From the NCBI RefSeq assembly GCF_003946245.1, contig NZ_RHNN01000013.1, positions 35,159 through 99,158 on the forward strand: a DNA stretch of 64,000 nt. Direction: 5' to 3'. Each line of letters begins with the position of its first letter. Within the stretch, counting starts at the first letter, position 1. Position numbers and translations under genes: made by a program. Shown one piece after another: positions 1 through 11,185 of this stretch. A model generated the notes under the pieces. The model was not told where the DNA came from. It did no database searches and was given only the letters and a program-made list of their open reading frames with translations. This stretch comes from Levilactobacillus cerevisiae. GTDB lineage: Bacteria; Bacillota; Bacilli; Lactobacillales; Lactobacillaceae.

Positions 1-1308
1 TTCCAAATGGTTGGGACGTACTTAATGATTTTTTACACGGATACATTTGGTTTGAGTGCCGCTGCCGTTGGGACTTTGTTCCTGGCCGCACGGATTGTTG
101 ATGCGTTCGACGGCCCATTCTGGGGAATCATGATTGACCATACACATACTAAGTGGGGGAAGAGCCGGCCGTACTGGTTATGGTTCTCGATTCCATTTGC
201 CGTGTTCTGTGTGTTGGTCTTCACCACACCAAGCATGAGCTTAACTGGTAAATTAGTTTGGGCTTACGTGACCTACATTGGGGTCGACGTGCTGTACTCA
301 GCCGTTAACATTCCAATTACTTCTATCTTGCCATCATTGACTAGCAACCCCCAAGAACGGGTAACGTTGTCCACGATTCGTCAATTCATGGGAACTGCTG
401 GTGCCACCATTATTACTGGGATCACGTTGACCATGGTTGCCTTCTTCGGTCACGGCTCCACAACCAGCGCCCGTGGCTGGTTCATCTGGGCCTTGATTGT
501 TGGGATCATCGTTGTGATCATTTTCGGTTTTGTGTTCAAGAATACGACTGAACGGGTTCAAACGAAGAGCTCTCGTCAATCCATTCCAATCAAGGAATCC
601 TTGAAAGCTTTGAAGCGTAACTGGCCTTGGGCAATCATCATCTTCATTAACTTCATCTACTGGATGGGGATGCAAACCCGGTCACAAGTTACTGTTTACT
701 TCTTCAAATACAACATGCATGACGCAACGTTAGCTTCATTCGTCTTGAGTTTACAAATGGTTGCCTTGGTTGCCGTTGTCTTGACGCCATGGACTTCCAA
801 GCGTATCGGTAAGCGAAACACCATGCTCGGTGGGATGATTCTCGCCGTTGTTGGCCAATTACTCTTGAGCTTGGGTGCTAACAGCTTGAGCGTGCCAATG
901 ATTATCTTCGCTACCATTGTCGGTTACTTAGGGACTGGTTACGTTTCTGGCCTGATCGCCGTTATGTTAGCCGACGCCGTTGACTATGGTGAATGGAAGA
1001 ATGGTGTGCGTGCCGAAGGAATTGTTACCTCATTCTCCAGTTTTAGTGCTAAATTAGGTATGGGGATTGGTGGGGTCATCACCGGTTGGATTTTGACTGG
1101 GACTGGCTACGTTGCCAACCATACCCAAAGCGCTGGCGCCTTACACGGGATCGAATTGAACTACATTTGGGTCCCACTGTTAGGCTTCGCACTTTCTGGA
1201 ATTGCTTTGATGTTCTACCACGTTGACGGTATCGAAAAGAAGATGCAGAGCGACTTGGCTGAAAAGCATGCCCGTGAAAATGCAGAAGATGCTGAAGACG
1301 CTAAATAA
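1..1308 (+). CDS. GPH-family sugar:cation symporter (5' end cut by window)
   Basis: This is a polytopic membrane protein of the glycoside-pentoside-hexuronide (MelB-like) family, which imports glycosides with a cation. The reading frame is open from base 1 (residues FQ precede the first visible Met at base 7), and the opening FQMVGTYLMIFYTDTFGLS normally sits about 20-25 residues into this family, so the true start lies upstream. The segment ARIVDAFDGPFWGIMIDHT matches the family's conserved first cytoplasmic loop. About 12 hydrophobic segments are visible and the C-terminus is a charged tail. A ROK-type repressor gene begins 21 bases downstream and a GH1 glycosidase and sugar kinase follow, so a beta-glucoside substrate is a reasonable inference. 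Substrate is not provable from sequence. Confidence 0.9.
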   Translation, partial: FQMVGTYLMIFYTDTFGLSAAAVGTLFLAARIVDAFDGPFWGIMIDHTHTKWGKSRPYWLWFSIPFAVFCVLVFTTPSMSLTGKLVWAYVTYIGVDVLYSAVNIPITSILPSLTSNPQERVTLSTIRQFMGTAGATIITGITLTMVAFFGHGSTTSARGWFIWALIVGIIVVIIFGFVFKNTTERVQTKSSRQSIPIKESLKALKRNWPWAIIIFINFIYWMGMQTRSQVTVYFFKYNMHDATLASFVLSLQMVALVAVVLTPWTSKRIGKRNTMLGGMILAVVGQLLLSLGANSLSVPMIIFATIVGYLGTGYVSGLIAVMLADAVDYGEWKNGVRAEGIVTSFSSFSAKLGMGIGGVITGWILTGTGYVANHTQSAGALHGIELNYIWVPLLGFALSGIALMFYHVDGIEKKMQSDLAEKHARENAEDAEDAK

Positions 1309-1329
1309 ACGATAAAGTGAGTGAACTGC

Positions 1330-2487
1330 ATGATTATTAACAAGGACGTGATGCGTGATCACAATGAGCGGTCGGTTCTACAGGCCATCGTGAATCACGG
1401 ACCCATTTCGCGAACAGCCATTTCAAATTTGTTGGGGTTAAATAAGGTGACCGTTTCAGATATTGTGGGCACACTTAGCGACCGCAAATTAGTCTTGAGC
1501 CAGGGCGAGACCACCACCAATCCGGGAAGTGGTCGTCGGGCCGCGCTGATTGCTTTCAACGCGACGTACGGCTACACCATCAACTTCAGCATTTCCGGGA
1601 AAACTTTGGAAATGCTAGTGACCCAGCTGGATGGTCGCGCCCTGGAATACAGCGAAAGTCCCATTGGTAAGCTTGCAGTGAAAGAAATCGTCGCCAAGAT
1701 GGAAGATATGATTGCGCAGTTGCCCAATTTCAAAACGGAAAATGGGCTACAGGCCATCTCCATCGCCATCTTCGGGGTCGTTTACGAAAATGAAATCGTC
1801 ACGTCGCCCTTCGTGGACTTCGCTGATTTCAACCTGGTCGGCTACTTTGAGCGCCGCTACCACGTGCCCATCGTCATGGAAAATGAAGCCAATCTGTCCG
1901 CCGTCTTTGAGCAAGACTTTAGTAAGCAGGAACTGCAAAGCATCGTGTCCATCAGCATTCATGAGGGCATTGGTGCCGGCATCCTGTTGAATAAGCAGCT
2001 CTACCGCGGCAACTATGGCCGTGCTGGTGAAATTGGCCAGATCATGATTCAGGGAACGGGGCGGAAACGCCAGCGCTTAGCCCAGCTGCCCAGCTTCGAT
2101 AGCGAATGGTCGGAGGCAGCGGTGTTGCGGAAGGCGGCCCTGATTAAGGACGTTGATGATTACACGTTGAGCGAATTGGTCGCCGCAGTGAATCAGCATG
2201 ACCCGGAAATTTCCGAGTTGGTTGAGGAGCTGTGCTACCACCTGGCAATCGTGACCAGCGACTTGATTGTCGCCTACGATCCACAGATGATTTTCTTCAA
2301 CTCACCTCTGGTTGATCAGTTGCCAGAAATTTTAAAGAATATTCAGATGAAATTGGGCTTTATGCCATTGGTACCGCCACTGGTGATGTCCAAAGATGTG
2401 AAGTATGCCACCTTATTGGGCGGCGCTTCGTTGGCCATTCACAAGGTGCTGTCGATGCCTGGAACGCGGCTGATTTTTCACCATTAG
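1330..2487 (+). CDS. ROK-family transcriptional regulator (NagC/XylR type)
   Basis: About 385 residues: an N-terminal winged helix-turn-helix (roughly residues 10-60, with SRTAISNLLGLNKVTVSDIV) followed by a ROK sugar-binding fold (VMENEANLSAVFE; GIGAGILLNKQLYRG; GEIGQIM). The cysteine-rich zinc motif of many ROK proteins is not visible. An ATG at 1330 is preferred; an in-frame GTG at 1321 is an alternative. It follows the symporter by 21 bases and probably represses this sugar locus in response to a free or phosphorylated sugar. A strong terminator closes the unit at 2501-2547. Confidence 0.9.
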   Translation: MIINKDVMRDHNERSVLQAIVNHGPISRTAISNLLGLNKVTVSDIVGTLSDRKLVLSQGETTTNPGSGRRAALIAFNATYGYTINFSISGKTLEMLVTQLDGRALEYSESPIGKLAVKEIVAKMEDMIAQLPNFKTENGLQAISIAIFGVVYENEIVTSPFVDFADFNLVGYFERRYHVPIVMENEANLSAVFEQDFSKQELQSIVSISIHEGIGAGILLNKQLYRGNYGRAGEIGQIMIQGTGRKRQRLAQLPSFDSEWSEAAVLRKAALIKDVDDYTLSELVAAVNQHDPEISELVEELCYHLAIVTSDLIVAYDPQMIFFNSPLVDQLPEILKNIQMKLGFMPLVPPLVMSKDVKYATLLGGASLAIHKVLSMPGTRLIFHH

Positions 2488-2500
2488 CAAAGCACCCTCT

Positions 2501-2547
2501 AGCGTGGCCCAGCAGCTCAGTTCTTGAGTTTGTTGGGCCACGCTTTT
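2501..2547 (+). terminator. Rho-independent terminator after ROK regulator
   Basis: Arms AGCGTGGCCCAGCA and TGTTGGGCCACGCT pair almost perfectly, followed by TTTT. It sits 13 bases after the stop codon. Confidence 0.85.
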
Positions 2548-2596
2548 GATTCTGTATTGGTTTGGTTTAGTGCGTTGGATTGTGTAAACTTTGACG

Positions 2597-2788
2597 CCTG
2601 CGGCCTCTGGGTACTTCGCCTGCTGTGGGGACCGGCTGCGGCCTGAGGGGGCGGTCCTCCGCCTTGCCTTGAAGCCTCGCTGAAGTGCGCGAGTCTCCAA
2701 GGTCATCCCGTGATGTAAGGCCGGGAAAATTCGCCCGGTCTAACATCACCGCCACAGCTGGCTACGTACCCAGCTGCCTCCGGCTCTT
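2597..2788 (-). repeat. Structured repeat family A, copy A1
   Basis: Read on the minus strand this copy shows the family A order: an outer stem (CTGGGTAC with GTACCCAG, then GCC with GGC and GCTGTG with CACAGC), a first hairpin with arms near GACCGGG and CCCGGCC, a hairpin CCTTGGAG...CTTCAAGG, a third hairpin ending before CCCCACAGC, and the closing arm. No coding potential is seen. The rest of 2548-3458 holds only A2 and the D repeats. Confidence 0.7.
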
Positions 2789-2940
2789 GGTTGTGGTCCT
2801 GCTATTCTGTTGGTTTGGATCCAGCAAATCAATTTTGTGGTGGCTAACCATGGATGTGGTTTGGTCCAGTAGATTGATCTCAAAAGTTACGGGCGAAACT
2901 AGACGGGGTTGGAGAGTGAGTTGGTGCAATAATTCCCGGT

Positions 2941-3026
2941 GGCCGAGCAATTAAACCGTCCACGAAGCGTGGAAAATTTTCCGTGGGCTTTGCACTAATC
3001 TAAGAGATATGAACCATCGTAGCTGA
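2941..3026 (+). repeat. Direct repeat D, copy 1
   Basis: About 85 bases repeated at 3306-3391 with roughly 80% identity by eye. The shared core includes CCACGAAG, GTGGAAA, TTTCCGTGGGCTTTG and CTAAGAGATATGAACCAT. AAGC-GT-GGAAA and TTTCC-GT-GGGCTT form a hairpin. The two copies flank repeat A2. Function unknown. Confidence 0.6.
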
Positions 3027-3095
3027 GAGGTCAGGGAAAAATGATTCTAGTTGTTCAAATTCATCCAGGCGAATCGTGAGTTAACCAACGTGAAC

Positions 3096-3262
3096 GACCA
3101 GAGGCGGGTCAAGGTTCCCAGCTGTGTCGATGGTCTTAGCTGAGTGAATTTTTCTCAGCTTAGAGCATGGGACGACCTTTGAGACTGGTGGTCTTCCAGG
3201 CTTAAAGGCGAGGCGGAAGACCGCTCTTTGGCTGGAGCCGGGCCCCACAGCAGGGAACACTG
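3096..3262 (+). repeat. Structured repeat family A, copy A2
   Basis: The outer stem pairs GTTCCC-A-GCTGTG with CACAGC-A-GGGAAC. Inside are three hairpins: TCTTAGCTGAG with CTCAGCTTAGA, CCTTTGAG with CTTAAAGG, and a third around GGAAGACCG...TTTGGCTGG. It lies about 195 bases upstream of the GH1 start and is flanked by the two D repeats. Confidence 0.75.
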
Positions 3263-3287
3263 AAGTCGCCACGGAAAAGCTGATTAG

Positions 3288-5835
<2,548 letters not shown>

Positions 5836-5842
5836 ATGGTAA

Positions 5843-5962
5843 GCGTGGGACAAATGGCGCTTAGCTGACGAACATTAAGGCTGATTGCCAAATGATTCTG
5901 GACTTGGATTCTTTGGCGATCAGGTTAAAGCGGAACCAGTTGCCTTTGGATTGCACGTTTCA
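5843..5962 (+). repeat. Structured repeat family C, copy C1 (divergent)
   Basis: A long interrupted hairpin beginning 8 bases after the kinase stop. CGTG pairs with CACG; AAATGGC with GCCTTTG; the internal pair ACATTAA/GGTTAAAGCG is conserved as in other C copies, and GCTGATTGCCAAA pairs with TTTGGCGATCAGG at the top. There is no T-tract, so it is not a simple terminator. Confidence 0.65.
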
Positions 5963-6068
5963 GCAATAGAGCATTGGCGTCTGGGATTTGTCCTGGACGC
6001 CTTTTCATGGAGACCAATAGCTTGAAAGTATCTGTGCCGCAGGGTATTGTGAGGCCGAGGTGACGGAA

Positions 6069-6347
6069 ATGACTCGAAAGAAACAGCGTGTACAAGTGAC
6101 CATTGATGCAGACTTGGTTGATGAAGTTAATCATGTGTTGGCGAAGATCGGAAGCAAGCCGACTACCTTAATCACGGCCTTGTACCAACAAGTGGCAACT
6201 ACCGGCGAGATTCCTTTTAGGTTAGACCTCACTGAGAGAGAAAAGGTCGACTTGGCGGTTAGAAGAGCCAGTCAAAGCCGACCCACAAAGATTGTCCACT
6301 CGGTAGCTGAGCTGGACAACCTATATGATGATGACGATGAATACTAG
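6069..6347 (+). CDS. RelB/DinJ-type antitoxin, apparently orphan
   Basis: A 92-residue protein whose N-terminus QRVQVTIDADLVDEVNHVLAKIG is a ribbon-helix-helix DNA-binding domain of the RelB/DinJ kind, with an acidic C-terminus (NLYDDDDEY) suited to toxin binding. The ATG at 6069 has GAGG (6057-6060) at normal spacing; a GTG at 6060 is less likely. No RelE/YafQ-like toxin follows: the 168 bases to the next gene hold no open frame of toxin length. It may be a remnant or may act on a toxin elsewhere. Confidence 0.75.
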   Translation: MTRKKQRVQVTIDADLVDEVNHVLAKIGSKPTTLITALYQQVATTGEIPFRLDLTEREKVDLAVRRASQSRPTKIVHSVAELDNLYDDDDEY

Positions 6348-6515
6348 GGCCGCACACGTTTTCTATTCGCGGTACTGTCAATGATTTAGTAACCTGAATG
6401 GTAAAAGTAGTGGTGCGCGGTAGCAATTACCGTGATTTCTCAAGTGAATTAGTGGCAACCGCGGATTTTTTTCGGTAGAGTAGGGGTAGACATTAAATAG
6501 AAATGGGGTAGTGAC

Positions 6516-7451
6516 ATGAAGACTTGGCAAAAGGTCGTTGGCGGGGCAGCCGCACTGTCCGCGGTGGGGGTCGTCAGTGTGCTCGGTGCCGCAGCCGGCC
6601 TGTATTTATCAGCGACGCGGTCATACGCGCGCAGTCGGCAACAATCCAAAGAGCGGGCCATCAGTGAAAATACGGCGGCCGACAACGTGTGGTACATCCG
6701 CCACAATCCGGTCGAATGGACCCAGACCAGTCAAAATGGCTTGTGCTTACGAGCGAGCTGGATTGCGGCGGAACAGCCAACCACCAAGGTCGCTATCCTG
6801 GCGCACGGCCTGGGCCACGCGCGTGAGCAAATGATTCCTTGGGCGCGAGTATTTCACGACTGGGGTTACGCGGTTTTGATGCCAGACGCCCGGGCGCACG
6901 GCGAGAGTGACGGCCACACGATTGGTTACGGCTGGACGGATCGCCACGATTATCAGGGCTGGATCAACCAGGTAATCGCGCAAAACGGCAATGACAGTCA
7001 AATTGTCATGCTGGGGATTTCGATGGGCGCGGCGACCGTCATGGCGACGGCGGGGGAAAATTTGCCGGCCAACGTCAAGGCCATCATCGCTGATTCGGGC
7101 TACGCTTCCGTCTTGGGTGAGGCCAGCTTCCGGATGCGCCACGAATTTCACGTGCCAACGCAGCCGACACTCGCCATCGCGGACCAGTATTCGCGCTTCG
7201 GCGACTACCGGCTGTCGGACGGCAACATCGCCGCACAGCTGAAGAAGAGCCAGATTCCGCTGTTGTTGATTCAAGGCACCAAGGATGAGACCGTGCCGGT
7301 TGAGAATTTGAACCTGTTATACCAAGCAGCTGCCGGACCCAAGCAGAAATATCAGGACCCCGAGGCGGCGCACATTGCCACGCGTGAGGACAATCCTGAG
7401 CAGTATGATCAATTGGTGGCAGATTTCTTAGCCCCTTACATTGTCGATTAA
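6516..7451 (+). CDS. Membrane-anchored alpha/beta hydrolase
   Basis: A 311-residue serine hydrolase with an N-terminal membrane segment (about residues 7-32) and probably an extracytoplasmic catalytic domain. The nucleophile elbow GISMG (Ser169), the acid in GTKDETVP (Asp257) and His286 in EAAHIA make a complete triad; LAHGLGHAREQM supplies the oxyanion region. It resembles the YqkD/DUF-type family 1 hydrolases of lactobacilli; the substrate is unknown. It is monocistronic, with its own terminator at 7463-7507. Confidence 0.88.
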   Translation: MKTWQKVVGGAAALSAVGVVSVLGAAAGLYLSATRSYARSRQQSKERAISENTAADNVWYIRHNPVEWTQTSQNGLCLRASWIAAEQPTTKVAILAHGLGHAREQMIPWARVFHDWGYAVLMPDARAHGESDGHTIGYGWTDRHDYQGWINQVIAQNGNDSQIVMLGISMGAATVMATAGENLPANVKAIIADSGYASVLGEASFRMRHEFHVPTQPTLAIADQYSRFGDYRLSDGNIAAQLKKSQIPLLLIQGTKDETVPVENLNLLYQAAAGPKQKYQDPEAAHIATREDNPEQYDQLVADFLAPYIVD

Positions 7452-7462
7452 AAAAATAAATG

Positions 7463-7507
7463 AGACGTGAATTTCCGGTGATTGCCGGGGGCTCACGTCT
7501 TTTTTTT
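7463..7507 (+). terminator. Rho-independent terminator
   Basis: AGACGTGA pairs with TCACGTCT, followed by eight T. Confidence 0.85.
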
Positions 7508-7674
7508 GCAAAATGATAAAATGATTAGACTTGCGTTTTTTTTATAATTGGCTTTTAATGTTAGATAAGTTGCGGCGTCAAGACAACCGGGATGTCGTGA
7601 GGGGCGTTCGTGTTTTGCTAAATAGCGTAAGCGGGTGATTAGGGTCGCTGTCACGAAAGAGAGAAGTGGGGTCC

Positions 7675-8919
7675 ATGTTAAACGTTCTCAAGAATCAGTC
7701 GGTCCGGGTGCTGTCCCTGGCCAATGTCTTTGAAACATTAGGTATCAGTATTTTTAACATCGTCCTGTTAACGTACGCCAAGACCTATGCCAATCCGGCA
7801 ATCATGGTGTCGGTCGTATCGATTGCGACGGTGGTGCCCGGAACCTTGGGCTTTGCGATTGGCTTTTGGGCGGACCACGTGACCCACAAGGATCGGATGT
7901 TGATTCTCACCAAGGTGGTGCAGGCCGCGCTCTACCTGTTGCTGGCAGTGGTGATTGATGCGCGGACGGTAGTCGTGTTCACGGTGGTGGTCGCCATTAA
8001 TTTGGTGTCCGACTGCTTGGGATTCCTGAGTAGCAGTTTGCGCCTGCCAGTCATTCGGGAACGGGTGGCCAGAGACGACCGCCAACAGGTGTTGGGGTTC
8101 AACCAGAGCATCGCGTCACTCCTACAGCCAGTTGGCCAGTCGATTGGCGTCTTCGTGTTAGCGGCGACGCATGACTACGCGCTGGCGGCACTGATTAACG
8201 CGGGAACATTTCTGATTGCGGCCGCGATTCTGCTGGTCGGCAGGCACGCCATTCACATCGCGCCGGTTGCCGTGCCCCAACCGCAGACTGCAGCAAAGGG
8301 ACCGAGCTTGTGGCAGAAAATGAGTGACATCCTGGGGCAATCGTCAGGCGTCAGCATTGTGCGGCTCCTATCGGCGGTGGTCATCGTAAACGCGGTGGGG
8401 GCCAGCGTGGACGCGGTCATCAACCTGTATCTGCTAGACCAGGGCAAGGCGACGGGGGTGCCATTTGGGATGGCCATCCTGATTGTGAATGTCCTGTTTG
8501 TGATTGGCACGGTGATGGGGAGCACACTCCGGCTGAAATTTCTCGACCGGCAATCGTTTAAAATGGTCATGGTCGAAACCATTGCGGTGATGGTGGTGCT
8601 CTACCTGGACTTCCTGTGGCTGCAAAACTACTGGCTGCTGGTCGTCTTGATGTTCGCCATCGCGTTTGGCCTGGGAAATATGAACCCCAAACTGTACGCG
8701 CAGGTGATCAGCATCGCGGACCAAAGCCTGGTGGGCACCATCTTCGGCACGGTCAGCTCGCTGGTGACGGTGGCGGCACCGGTCGGCAGCGTGGGCATCG
8801 TCCTGCTCTACAATGCGGTCTCACCGGCAGCGGCGTACTGGGTGTCGATTGCCATCCTGGTCCTGGGAACGGTAATTCTGTTGTCGGGCAAGTCGGCTGC
8901 ACCAGTAAGTGGTGATTAG
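7675..8919 (+). CDS. MFS transporter, drug-efflux-like
   Basis: A 414-residue major facilitator protein with about 12 hydrophobic segments. The opening VRVLSLANVFETLGISIFNIVLLTYA and the loop GFWADHVTHKDRML resemble macrolide-type and related MFS exporters of Firmicutes. The ATG at 7675 follows GAGAGAAGTGGGG; an in-frame GTG at 7666 is inside that ribosome-binding site. There is no partner gene; repeat A3 begins about 20 bases after the stop. The substrate cannot be read from the sequence. Confidence 0.82.
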   Translation: MLNVLKNQSVRVLSLANVFETLGISIFNIVLLTYAKTYANPAIMVSVVSIATVVPGTLGFAIGFWADHVTHKDRMLILTKVVQAALYLLLAVVIDARTVVVFTVVVAINLVSDCLGFLSSSLRLPVIRERVARDDRQQVLGFNQSIASLLQPVGQSIGVFVLAATHDYALAALINAGTFLIAAAILLVGRHAIHIAPVAVPQPQTAAKGPSLWQKMSDILGQSSGVSIVRLLSAVVIVNAVGASVDAVINLYLLDQGKATGVPFGMAILIVNVLFVIGTVMGSTLRLKFLDRQSFKMVMVETIAVMVVLYLDFLWLQNYWLLVVLMFAIAFGLGNMNPKLYAQVISIADQSLVGTIFGTVSSLVTVAAPVGSVGIVLLYNAVSPAAAYWVSIAILVLGTVILLSGKSAAPVSGD

Positions 8920-8937
8920 ATAGTGCTGTCCGTTCTC

Positions 8938-9114
8938 GCCGGCGGGGGCAAGGTTCCCTGCGGTGGGGACCGCCTTCAGCCTGAGAAGCGGGCTTCCGGC
9001 TTGACTTTGAGCCAGGAAACCCACCGGTCTCAAAGGTCATCCATGTTCTAAACCGAGAATGTCACTCGGTTAAGACCATCGACACAGCTGGGAACCTTGC
9101 CCCGCCTCTGGTCA
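8938..9114 (-). repeat. Structured repeat family A, copy A3
   Basis: The best-formed outer stem of family A: on the minus strand GGCGGGGCAAGGTTCCC pairs with GGGAACCTTGCCCCCGCC at the far end, continuing through GCTGTG/CACCGC. Inner hairpins are TCTTAACCGAG with CTCGGTTTAGA and CTTTGAG with CTCAAAG. Compared with A2 the first hairpin carries paired changes on both arms. Confidence 0.78.
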
Positions 9115-9281
9115 CTTATACCGTGTGTGCATTGTGAGCTGGCAATGATGATGTGAAACGAGTTTGAATCTTTACAGAAAATAAAATGAAAAGCGACTGG
9201 GTTTTCGAGTTCTGCCGGTATTGTCCAGCGACATCTGTTTGGGCCGATACAGCTAGTGTGAGATTGACCGTAAAATTCTAG

Positions 9282-9310
9282 TTGACGGTAATGCCAGCAG
9301 GCGGTATCCT
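9282..9310 (+). promoter_or_regulatory. Predicted promoter for pyrD
   Basis: TTGACG, 17 bases, TATCCT. Transcription from here would give a leader of about 330 bases that contains the whole of structured repeat B1. Confidence 0.5.
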
Positions 9311-9376
9311 ACTACTAATCCAGATTGGCTAATCGGAATTGATACCAAGTAATTTGGAAAAAAATTATAAATGTAC

Positions 9377-9606
9377 GCTCGGCGCGGGTTAAACCAATTT
9401 CAGCCGCAGGGATGGTACAAATGAGCCAAGCCGTGGGAATTCCCTTAGTGGCGCAGCCGCTTAGGGAATTGATACTTTTGAGACGCCGATTTTGGCGGCT
9501 CAAAATAAGTCTGGAGACCGCCCTGTGGCTCCAGACGGTCGCCCACAGCGGTCCGGTCTCATTTGTACCATCCCGGAGGCGATGGAAGAACCTGTTTAAC
9601 CGAGCG
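9377..9606 (+). repeat. Structured repeat family B, copy B1, in the pyrD leader
   Basis: Outermost arms CGCTCGG...GTTAAAC and GTTTAACCGAGCG enclose a second stem (GGATGGTACAAATGAG with CTCATTTGTACCATCC), a third short stem (GCCGTGGG with CCCACAGC), and three hairpins: AATTCCCTTAGTGGC/GCCGCTTAGGGAATT, TTTTGAG/CTCAAAA and GTCTGGAG/CTCCAGAC. It ends about 37 bases before pyrD, just ahead of its ribosome-binding site. Confidence 0.8.
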
Positions 9607-9642
9607 AACAGCTAGACATTAACGTATCACGGGAGGATATCT

Positions 9643-10563
9643 ATGTCAGAAATTAGTGTGCAGTTACCGGGGTTGAACCTCAAGAACCCCATCATTCCAG
9701 CCAGCGGGACGGCGGCGTACGGTCAGGGATTAGCGCAACATTTCAACCTGAATGACCTAGGGGCCTTGGTGGTCAAATCCACGACGCTGGAACCCCGGAC
9801 CGGGAATCCGCGGCCCAACGTGACGGAGACGACGGCCGGGTGGATGAACGCCATCGGGCTGACCAATCCTGGCATTCAGGCGGTCATGGCCGACCAGTTG
9901 CCCTGGCTCGCGGACCATTACCCGACGTTGCCAATCATCGGTAGCATTGCTGGCAGCACGTTTGCGGAGTACGTGGCGGTTGCCCAGCAGATGACTCAAG
10001 CGCCCAACGTCCACGCGTTAGAGGTCAACATTTCTTGCCCCAACGTGGCGGCGGGCGGTTTGGCCTTTGGCACGGATCCGGTGTTGGTAAAGGACTTAGT
10101 CTCGCAAATCATGGCGGTAGCCACCAAGCCGGTGTACGTCAAATTAACGCCGAACGTGACCGACATTACGGTGATTGCGCAAGCGGCCGTCGCGGGCGGG
10201 GCCACCGGACTGACGTTGATCAACACGTTGACGGGCTTGCAATACGATTTGGCCACGCGCCAGCCGACCTTGAGTAATGGCACGGGCGGCTTGTCCGGTG
10301 CGGCGATTCACCCCTTAGCGGTCCGGATGATTCACGCGGTGCGTGCGGTGACGGACGTGCCCATCATTGGTGTCGGCGGGGTCATGCGGGCAGAGGATGC
10401 CATCGAGTTCTTCCTGGCAGGCGCCAACGCGGTGGAGGTCGGGGCGGCCACGTACGGCAATCCCTGTGCCTGCCGTGACATTGTCCGTGAGTTGCCAGCA
10501 GCGTTAGACAAGTACGGCTTGCCGGATTTGATGACGTTGAGCCGGCAACAAGCCCAGCACTAG
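9643..10563 (+). CDS. pyrD: Dihydroorotate dehydrogenase, class 1B type
   Basis: A 306-residue FMN enzyme that oxidises dihydroorotate to orotate in pyrimidine synthesis. The active-site base is Cys132 in NISCPNV, and KSTTLEPRTGNPRP, YVKLTPNVTDI and GVGGVMRAEDAIEF are family motifs. The Cys base and the ISCPNVxxGGLxFGTDP form place it with PyrDB, which normally works with the electron-transfer subunit PyrK. No pyrK or other pyr gene is adjacent, and the gene is a single transcription unit with a long leader and its own terminator at 10622. An AGGA ribosome-binding site precedes the ATG. Confidence 0.93.
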   Translation: MSEISVQLPGLNLKNPIIPASGTAAYGQGLAQHFNLNDLGALVVKSTTLEPRTGNPRPNVTETTAGWMNAIGLTNPGIQAVMADQLPWLADHYPTLPIIGSIAGSTFAEYVAVAQQMTQAPNVHALEVNISCPNVAAGGLAFGTDPVLVKDLVSQIMAVATKPVYVKLTPNVTDITVIAQAAVAGGATGLTLINTLTGLQYDLATRQPTLSNGTGGLSGAAIHPLAVRMIHAVRAVTDVPIIGVGGVMRAEDAIEFFLAGANAVEVGAATYGNPCACRDIVRELPAALDKYGLPDLMTLSRQQAQH

Positions 10564-10621
10564 TCGAGATGGTTCGGTTAGCGTAATAGGCGTCTTTAAT
10601 AGAAAAAACAAGTAGGATTTG

Positions 10622-10653
10622 AGAGGCTGTGACCACTGTCGCAACCTCTTTTT
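10622..10653 (+). terminator. Rho-independent terminator after pyrD
   Basis: AGAGGCTGTGAC pairs imperfectly with GTCGCAACCTCT, followed by TTTTT. Confidence 0.7.
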
Positions 10654-10784
10654 AACGTCGAAATTAACTGATTACACGTGAGTCAGAGGGCAGCTGGCTC
10701 CATCAACCGCCATGACAACATAGTGCTTCCTAGCCCAACCACTTTACGTTTCCACAAAGATTCGGCCACGATTTCCGAAAGCTG

Positions 10785-10837
10785 TTGACAAGTTTTCAAT
10801 TTCTGGTAAACTACTAAACGGTAATCATTACTGTTTA
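10785..10837 (+). promoter_or_regulatory. Promoter and Zur-like operator of the zinc ABC operon
   Basis: TTGACA at 10785-10790 and TAAACT at 10807-10812 (16-base spacer) form a plausible promoter. Directly downstream, 10816-10836 is a near-perfect 21-base palindrome with core GTAATCATTAC and flanks AAACG/TGTTT. This core matches the Zur box of Bacillus (TCGTAATNATTACGA type). Its position over the start site predicts repression when zinc is sufficient. Confidence 0.7.
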
Positions 10838-10978
10838 CATATGGCTATTGCTTGTAAAGTTGCTGGTTAACTTCCACGCTAAAGAACGAGTAGGGTGAAT
10901 TGTCTTCACTACTTTGGAATAGCGAAGCTGCGAGACGAAAAAGTGGCGTACATGGCCGTTCCAGTGGGCTAAAACAAC

Positions 10979-11167
10979 GTTAGCCGCAGGGCGGGTGAAA
11001 ATGGGCCAAGCCGTGGGAATTCGCTTAGTGGCTTGGCCACTTAGAGAATTGGTAGCATTGAGACGCGATTTGCGCGGCTTAATGCTAAGTCTGGAGACCG
11101 CCCTTTGGCTCCAGACGTCCGCCCACCGCGTTCCGGTCCCATTTTTCACCCACTCGGAGGCGCTGAC
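10979..11167 (+). repeat. Structured repeat family B, copy B2, in the zinc operon leader
   Basis: GTTAGC pairs with GCTGAC at the base; GGGTGAAAATGGG with CCCATTTTTCACCC above it; hairpins AATTCGCTTAGTGGC/GCCACTTAGAGAATT, GCATTGAG/CTTAATGC and GTCTGGAG/CTCCAGAC follow. Lying between the Zur-like box and the first gene, it would be transcribed as leader RNA and ends 18 bases before the predicted start codon. Confidence 0.8.
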
Positions 11168-11185
11168 ATGGATAAATGATTAAAG

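Noticed and set aside
2413..2954. Overlapping open frames of 60-100 codons on both strands
   Set aside because: They lie in the ROK terminator and repeat A1; frames are not kept in other A copies and no ribosome-binding sites fit.
5843..5962. Repeat C as an intrinsic terminator
   Set aside because: No C copy is followed by a T-tract, and three copies lie after a separate proper terminator or terminator-like hairpin.
9377..9606. PyrR-binding attenuator in the pyrD leader
   Set aside because: The AGTCTGGAGACC segment only superficially resembles the PyrR site, and the same segment is found upstream of genes unrelated to pyrimidines.
8938..9606. Insertion sequence remnant
   Set aside because: No transposase fragment is visible; the inverted arms belong to the structured repeats A3 and B1.
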